This document shows positions 7,836 through 10,429 of a DNA stretch of 10,429 nucleotides, in pieces. The stretch lies in the NCBI GenBank assembly GCA_947651335.1, contig CANSYV010000025.1:1-10429 (forward strand), read 5' to 3'. The notes beneath the pieces were generated by a model, which was not told where the DNA came from, made no database searches, and was given only the letters and a program-made list of their open reading frames with translations. Source of the stretch: an uncultured Lachnospiraceae bacterium (GTDB lineage: Bacteria; Bacillota; Clostridia; Lachnospirales; Lachnospiraceae). The position numbers and the translations under genes were made by a program. Numbering within the stretch: the first letter of the stretch is position 1; every line of letters starts with the position of its first letter.

Positions 7836-8894
7836 ATGAAGTCATTAGCAGTTACCACAGATCACCAATTGAAAATTGTAGAGATTCCCATGCCAAAAAT
7901 CGGCGATGACTGCGTGTTAACCAAAACACTGGCCAGCGGCATCTGCAGCGGAACAGACCGGAAAATCCTTCACGGAGAGTTTAAAGGAATCTCACAATAC
8001 CCCTGCCTGCTGGGACATGAGGCAGTGGGCGAAGTGGTTCAGGTGGGAAAGAATGTGAAACGGTTTAAGATGGGGGACCACGTCATGGTTCCGTTTCTTG
8101 AAACCGATGAAAGCGGCCGGTATGCCGGATATTACTCTGCGTGGAGCGGATATTCTGAGTACACGGTGGCAAGAGATTATGAGGCAATGGCCCAGGCGGG
8201 GATCGGTCCAGGGCACCCGTTATTCTGGGACGCATACCTGACACAGCAGGTTCTGCCAAAAGATATTGACCCGGCAGATGGGGTCATGATGATCACTTTC
8301 AGTGAAGTGCTGGCGGCAATTGACCAGTTCGGGTTTGGTGAAAATGACACAATTGCAGTCTATGGCGCTGGACCAGTTGGACTGAGCTTTATTCAGCTGA
8401 TGCGTCTGAAAGGAATCCACCACATGATCGCAGTGGATATACAGGAGGAGAAACGGGAAGCCGCTTTGCAGGCAGGAGCCCAAATGTTTGTAAACAGCCG
8501 TCTGGAGTCTGTCTCAGAATGTATCCGAAAGCATTATCCCAAAGGTGTTGACTACGTGCTGGATGCGGCAGGCATCAATGATATGATCAATGAGGCAATG
8601 TATTTTCTGAAAGAAAACGGTCAGATTTGTGTTTATGGAATCTGCCCGGAAAAAAGTATGAATCTGTCGTGGGAACACGGGCCGCAGAACTGGAGCCTGC
8701 GTTTCCTCCATGTACCGGTGAAAGAAAAACAGGCCAGGGCCTTTTCGCAGATTGTAAAATGGGTGCAGGAAGGAAAGCTGAAACCTTCGGAATCCATATC
8801 TCATAAAATACCATTTTCAAAATTACCGGAAACCTTTGAATTTTTAGAAAAGGGGGGAGCCGCAAAAAAAATAGTGGTCATTTACGATCAATAG
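7836..8894 (+). CDS. Second MDR-family dehydrogenase, without the structural zinc lobe
   Basis: A 352-residue medium-chain dehydrogenase clearly distinct from the upstream paralogue. Catalytic zinc ligands appear kept: C37 in SGICSGTD, H61-E62 in LLGHEAVG, and a likely third ligand E157 in ITFSEVLA. The Rossmann motif is GAGPVG at 177-182, with D201 in IAVDIQEEK suggesting NAD. The four-cysteine structural zinc lobe is absent: the region around residues 87-108 reads PFLETDESGRYAGYYSAWSG with no cysteines, so only one zinc per subunit is expected. ATG 7836 has AGAAAGGA at 7823-7830. Together with the first dehydrogenase it could form an oxidation-reduction pair (epimerisation through a keto intermediate) or act on a later product; this is inference. 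It is the last gene of the tight cluster, 21 bases after the kinase, and is followed by a promoter for the regulator. Confidence 0.88.
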   Translation: MKSLAVTTDHQLKIVEIPMPKIGDDCVLTKTLASGICSGTDRKILHGEFKGISQYPCLLGHEAVGEVVQVGKNVKRFKMGDHVMVPFLETDESGRYAGYYSAWSGYSEYTVARDYEAMAQAGIGPGHPLFWDAYLTQQVLPKDIDPADGVMMITFSEVLAAIDQFGFGENDTIAVYGAGPVGLSFIQLMRLKGIHHMIAVDIQEEKREAALQAGAQMFVNSRLESVSECIRKHYPKGVDYVLDAAGINDMINEAMYFLKENGQICVYGICPEKSMNLSWEHGPQNWSLRFLHVPVKEKQARAFSQIVKWVQEGKLKPSESISHKIPFSKLPETFEFLEKGGAAKKIVVIYDQ

Positions 8895-8920
8895 CTGTTT
8901 GAAAAATCTCTCCTTAATTA

Positions 8921-8949
8921 TTTAAAACAAAGCCATTTTCTGTTATAAT
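8921..8949 (+). promoter_or_regulatory. Promoter of the DeoR-family regulator
   Basis: A perfect -10 TATAAT at 8944-8949 is preceded by TGT, making an extended -10 (TGnTATAAT). A 4/6-match -35, TTTAAA, lies at 8921-8926 with a 17-base spacer. It sits in the 107-base gap after the dehydrogenase gene and would let the regulator be made independently of the operon. The octamer TAAAACAA occurs at 8923-8930, overlapping the -35, and again at 8964-8971, just past the expected transcription start. Confidence 0.75.
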
Positions 8950-9001
8950 CCAGTTAAGTTCTATAAAACAATATTGCGGAAAAGTAAAGGGAATGAAAAG
9001 A

Positions 9002-9766
9002 ATGAATGCAGCTGAAAGACATCAGGAAATTATCAATATTCTGGTTCAAAAGGGACATGTGAGAGTGGGAGAACTGGCAAAAATTTTTTCGGTGAGTACG
9101 GAAACTATCCGCAAGGACCTTCTGGAGCTGGAATCCAAGCGGTTAATTAAGAAAAATAACGGTTCTGCAGAAATTCTGAGAGAGTCCAGCGCCAGCGCCT
9201 ATGCCAGGAAGTCAAAGCGTGATGTGAAAGAAAAACAGAGTATCGCCCGCCTGGCAGCGGCAATGATACCGGAGAACAGTGTAATATTCATAGATGCCGG
9301 AAGCACGAATTTCCAGCTGGCCAGCCAGTTGATTATGCGGAAAGATATTATGGTGGCCACCAATTTCACGCCCATTGTAGAATTGATGAATGCCAATGAT
9401 ATCCGGGTGATTTCCATCGGCGGGGAAGTCCGGCCGGTGAGCGGCGCTGCCACAGGCCCATTTGCCCATTACTGCATCAGCAGAATCAATGCGGACATTG
9501 CCTTTGTGGGAAGCAGCGGCTTCCTGGGCACAGACGGGCCCTGTGTGGAGAACTTTCCCGAGGCTGAGGTGAAGCAGGAAATGATAAAAAATGCCCAGAG
9601 AGCATACGTGCTGGCCGACCATTCCAAACTTCATATCCGAGCCATTGCCAAATTTGCTGACTGGTCAGAGATTACAGGGGTGATCATGGATGAACATGCA
9701 GCCCCGGAAGATATAAAAGAGCTTCAGAAAAAAGTCGATGTTTTACTGGCAGGAAAAGAAGGCTGA
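9002..9766 (+). CDS. DeoR-family transcriptional regulator
   Basis: A 254-residue sugar-phosphate-responsive regulator, of standard length. The N-terminal winged helix-turn-helix has the DeoR pattern HQEIINIL followed by VGELAKIFSVSTETIRKDL (about residues 22-40). The C-terminal DeoRC effector domain shows IDAGST at 97-102, IGGEVR, the IAFVGSSGF segment and DHSK at 206-209, residues that bind phosphorylated sugar in this family. ATG 9002 (MNAAERHQEI) is preferred because AAAGGG at 8986-8991 is 10 bases upstream; the in-frame ATG at 8993 is only 1 base from it and would just add MKR. Lying at the end of the operon with its own promoter, it probably represses the catabolic genes, and perhaps itself, until a phosphorylated intermediate from the kinase step accumulates. 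The target operator is not visible, since the operon's main promoter lies left of the window. Confidence 0.93.
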   Translation: MNAAERHQEIINILVQKGHVRVGELAKIFSVSTETIRKDLLELESKRLIKKNNGSAEILRESSASAYARKSKRDVKEKQSIARLAAAMIPENSVIFIDAGSTNFQLASQLIMRKDIMVATNFTPIVELMNANDIRVISIGGEVRPVSGAATGPFAHYCISRINADIAFVGSSGFLGTDGPCVENFPEAEVKQEMIKNAQRAYVLADHSKLHIRAIAKFADWSEITGVIMDEHAAPEDIKELQKKVDVLLAGKEG

Positions 9767-9774
9767 CTTTTTTT
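9728..9774 (+). terminator. Possible intrinsic terminator of the regulator gene
   Basis: AAAAAAGTC at 9728-9736 pairs with GACTTTTTT at 9765-9773, giving 9 bp across a 28-base loop that includes the stop codon. The run of seven T residues (9768-9774) follows. The stem is mostly A-U and the loop is long, so it is a weak terminator at best, but no better one is present before the next promoter. Confidence 0.35.
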
Positions 9775-9784
9775 ATTCAAACTA

Positions 9785-9813
9785 TTGACAGAAATCAAGC
9801 GGGCTGAGATAAT
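9785..9813 (+). promoter_or_regulatory. Near-consensus sigma-A promoter pointing right, without a gene
   Basis: A perfect TTGACA -35 at 9785-9790, a 17-base spacer and GATAAT (5/6) at 9808-9813 form the best promoter in the window. About 30 bases downstream is a good Shine-Dalgarno sequence, AAGGAG at 9844-9849. No ATG, GTG or TTG follows it at normal spacing. The gene it should serve appears to be missing or cut off by the segment that begins near 9850. Confidence 0.75.
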
Positions 9814-9840
9814 ATTATTATAAACAAATAAACGTGTAAA

Positions 9841-9903
9841 GTGAAGGAGAGAGCGGTAACGAAGCTCATTGAAGGTGTACGCAAAAAAGTCCGGCACGTT
9901 TAG
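9841..9903 (+). other. Possible 3' end of a truncated gene
   Basis: In this frame the bases read KERAVTKLIEGVRKKVRHV then TAG at 9901-9903. The basic, amphipathic composition and the position directly before a hairpin look like the C-terminus of a real protein whose 5' part is missing. The GTG at 9841 overlaps the Shine-Dalgarno sequence and is not a credible start. The opposite strand also reads protein-like (VPDFFAYTFNELRYR), so the call is weak. The family is not recognised. Confidence 0.2.
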
Positions 9904-9906
9904 TAT

Positions 9907-9942
9907 AAAGCCCTCAAACGCAATAGATGCGACGAGGGCCTT
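9907..9942 (-). terminator. Hairpin downstream of the template repeat
   Basis: On the minus strand AAGGCCCTC (9942-9934) pairs with GAGGGCTTT (9915-9907), with one G-U pair. An inner CGCA/TGCG stem (9931-9928 with 9922-9919) closes a 5-base loop. Only three T residues and then ATA follow, so it may be a modest terminator of the leftward transcript. It could equally be the structured 3' element seen downstream of repeats in retroelement systems. The plus-strand version has one A-C mismatch, so minus orientation fits better. Confidence 0.55.
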
Positions 9943-9974
9943 CACAAGGAAAGATCGGCACCGAACTGGGCAAC

Positions 9975-10160
9975 CTAGAGGCAGCGGAGGGGGAAACCGT
10001 TCCAACGATTGTTGTTGTTTGACGGATAGACTTCACCTGGATTAACGCCTAAGTTGTAAGCGTTGGTAGTAGACTTAGCTGTACGAGACCATCCGTAAAG
10101 ATTGTTGCCGACGTTGTTGACTGCGCCACTATTAGTATTGACGTTCCCGCTACGGACAAA
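9975..10160 (-). repeat. Template repeat (TR) of a diversity-generating retroelement
   Basis: Read on the minus strand in one frame, this encodes VRSGNVNTNSGAVNNVGNN, a WSRTAKSTTNAYNLG stretch, then VYPSNNNNRWNGFPLRCL and TAG at 9977-9975. Fifteen Asn codons (10 AAC, 5 AAT) fall within about 58 residues, including four in a row. AAY codons at ligand-facing positions of a C-type-lectin-type C-terminus are the hallmark of DGR templates, since adenine mutagenesis turns them into many residues without making stops. The C/G-rich end (TTCCCCCTCCGCTGCCTC) suits an initiation-of-mutagenic-homology tract. The frame is closed just upstream by TGA (10206-10208), so it is not the end of an intact gene, and all-Asn positions indicate template rather than diversified copy. 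No reverse transcriptase or variable copy is in the window. A decayed target gene is the main alternative. The left limit is the stop codon; the right limit is approximate. Confidence 0.7.
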
Positions 10161-10234
10161 AGCCAAGCCAGGCAAACTTTCTAAAAAGAAATCACTTTCT
10201 TCGGTTCAGCCTTAGCAGAACCCAATTTTCTTGT

Positions 10235-10335
10235 CTCCTTTTGTCGTCCTTTAGACTCTTGGAGCGTGATTTCACGATCTTTCGGGCGGAACCTTGAGCG
10301 GTCGGAGCTTGACCTCTATCACCGCTCGCCGTTCC
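10235..10335 (-). other. Three consecutive RNA hairpins upstream of the template repeat
   Basis: In minus-strand order the first (10335-10288) pairs GGAAC with GTTCC and, after a 3x3 internal loop, GAGCGGT with ACCGCTC around an 18-base loop. The second (10276-10265) pairs CGTG with CACG around AAAT. The third (10264-10235) pairs CTCC with GGAG and, inside it, GTC with GAC. The last stem would bury an AGGAG Shine-Dalgarno-like sequence at 10239-10235. The density of pairing argues for a structured RNA rather than the 48-codon basic frame (10338-10192) that overlaps it. Confidence 0.5.
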
Positions 10336-10359
10336 CATGAGCCTAAAACTCACTATTTC

Positions 10360-10390
10360 ATTTTAGCATAAGCCGTTTATTACAAATCAA
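10360..10390 (-). promoter_or_regulatory. Extended -10 promoter reading into the template region
   Basis: On the minus strand TGC-TAAAAT (10368-10360) is an extended -10 with a 5/6 hexamer. A possible -35, TTGATT, lies at 10390-10385 with a long 19-base spacer, and TTGTAA at 10385-10380 is an alternative at 14. Neither is ideal, but extended -10 promoters tolerate a weak -35. It lies just after the tandem stop codons of the preceding partial frame, where a new transcript would be expected to begin. Confidence 0.5.
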
Positions 10391-10429
10391 TGCTCTCACC
10401 GCTACTTAGTGGCGCAAATTCACCACCAG
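10380..10429 (-). CDS. Possible C-terminal end of a gene entering from the right
   Basis: Of the three minus-strand frames at the right edge only this one stays open: GGEFAPLSSGESIDL followed by tandem stops TAA TAA (10382-10377). It would be the last 15 codons of a gene lying beyond the window, on the same strand as the template repeat. The fragment is too short to assign. Given the template next to it, a DGR reverse transcriptase, accessory or target gene is possible, but nothing in the residues shows that. Confidence 0.3.
   Translation of the reverse strand, partial: GGEFAPLSSGESIDL

Larger units (their letters stand above)
9907..10353 (-). ncRNA. Putative DGR template RNA transcription unit
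   Basis: From an expected start near 10353, set by the extended -10 at 10360-10365, to the hairpin ending at 9907, the minus strand carries about 450 bases with no credible full gene. It has three hairpins in a row (10235-10335), then the Asn-coding template-like repeat, then the terminal hairpin. In known DGRs the template is copied from an RNA extending beyond the repeat on both sides, and flanking structure is needed for priming and copying; this arrangement fits that. Boundaries are inferred from the promoter and hairpin, not from transcript data. The alternative is the leader and decayed 3' end of a former variable protein gene. Confidence 0.5.

Noticed and set aside
9724..10005. 93-residue minus-strand frame running from the template repeat into the end of the regulator gene
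   Set aside because: It overlaps the regulator antisense, crosses the hairpin and the suspected junction, and has no coherent protein features. A short internal stretch, VPDFFAYTFNELRYR, is protein-like but has no ribosome site.
10010..10019. Short GTTGTTGTT repeat as a microsatellite or CRISPR-like unit
   Set aside because: It is just the complement of consecutive AAC codons. No spaced repeats of CRISPR length occur in the window.
9926..10022. Short plus-strand ATG frame antisense to the template repeat as the gene served by the 9785 promoter
   Set aside because: It is far from the Shine-Dalgarno sequence, only about 31 codons, and its content is simply the complement of the Asn codons.
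9975..10175. Complete small gene using the TTG at 10175
   Set aside because: There is no ribosome binding site before this TTG and the frame is closed upstream by TGA at 10206-10208. The lectin-type tail lacks the domain it normally ends, so a template repeat or gene relic is more likely.
10192..10338. 48-codon minus-strand frame starting MGTASGDRGQ
   Set aside because: It lacks a Shine-Dalgarno sequence and overlaps three dense hairpins. Its composition is unusual and basic, more consistent with a structured RNA than a protein.

Overview
The window looks like a piece of a Firmicutes (Clostridia, probably Lachnospiraceae-type) genome or metagenomic contig. This is inferred from strong AGGAGG-type ribosome binding sites, sigma-A style promoters, moderate GC, and a tightly packed RbsABC-type sugar import operon read entirely on the plus strand.

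Region 1 (1-9766) is a carbohydrate uptake and catabolism operon. It opens with the 3' end of a uroporphyrinogen-decarboxylase/MtaA-CmuA superfamily gene. A complete ribose/galactose-type ABC importer follows: lipoprotein binding protein, double-domain ATPase and permease. Next come a zinc alcohol/polyol dehydrogenase, a class II ketose-bisphosphate-type aldolase, an FGGY carbohydrate kinase and a second medium-chain dehydrogenase that lacks the structural zinc lobe. A DeoR-family repressor with its own promoter closes the set. The inferred logic is import of a polyol or unusual sugar, oxidation to a ketose, phosphorylation, aldol cleavage to triose-level products, and repression relieved by a phosphorylated intermediate. 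The exact substrate cannot be read from sequence. A perfect 12-bp hairpin between the binding-protein and ATPase genes probably sets their expression ratio.

Region 2 (9767-10429) is quite different and holds no ordinary complete gene. After a possible repressor terminator there is a near-consensus plus-strand promoter and a Shine-Dalgarno sequence, but no start codon follows at normal spacing. From about 9850 the sequence changes character. On the minus strand, 9975-10145 encodes an Asn-rich track ending NNNNRWNGFPLRCL-stop. This is the signature of the template repeat (TR) of a diversity-generating retroelement (DGR): adenine-rich AAY codons in a C-type-lectin-fold C-terminus, here with no upstream coding domain. 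It is preceded on the same strand by an extended -10 promoter and a run of three hairpins, and followed by another hairpin, so it looks like a self-contained template-RNA transcription unit. The reverse transcriptase and the variable target gene are not in the window; if present they should lie to the right of 10429. The abrupt change near 9850 means either insertion of a DGR-bearing element into the host or a chimeric contig joined there. Sequence alone cannot tell these apart.
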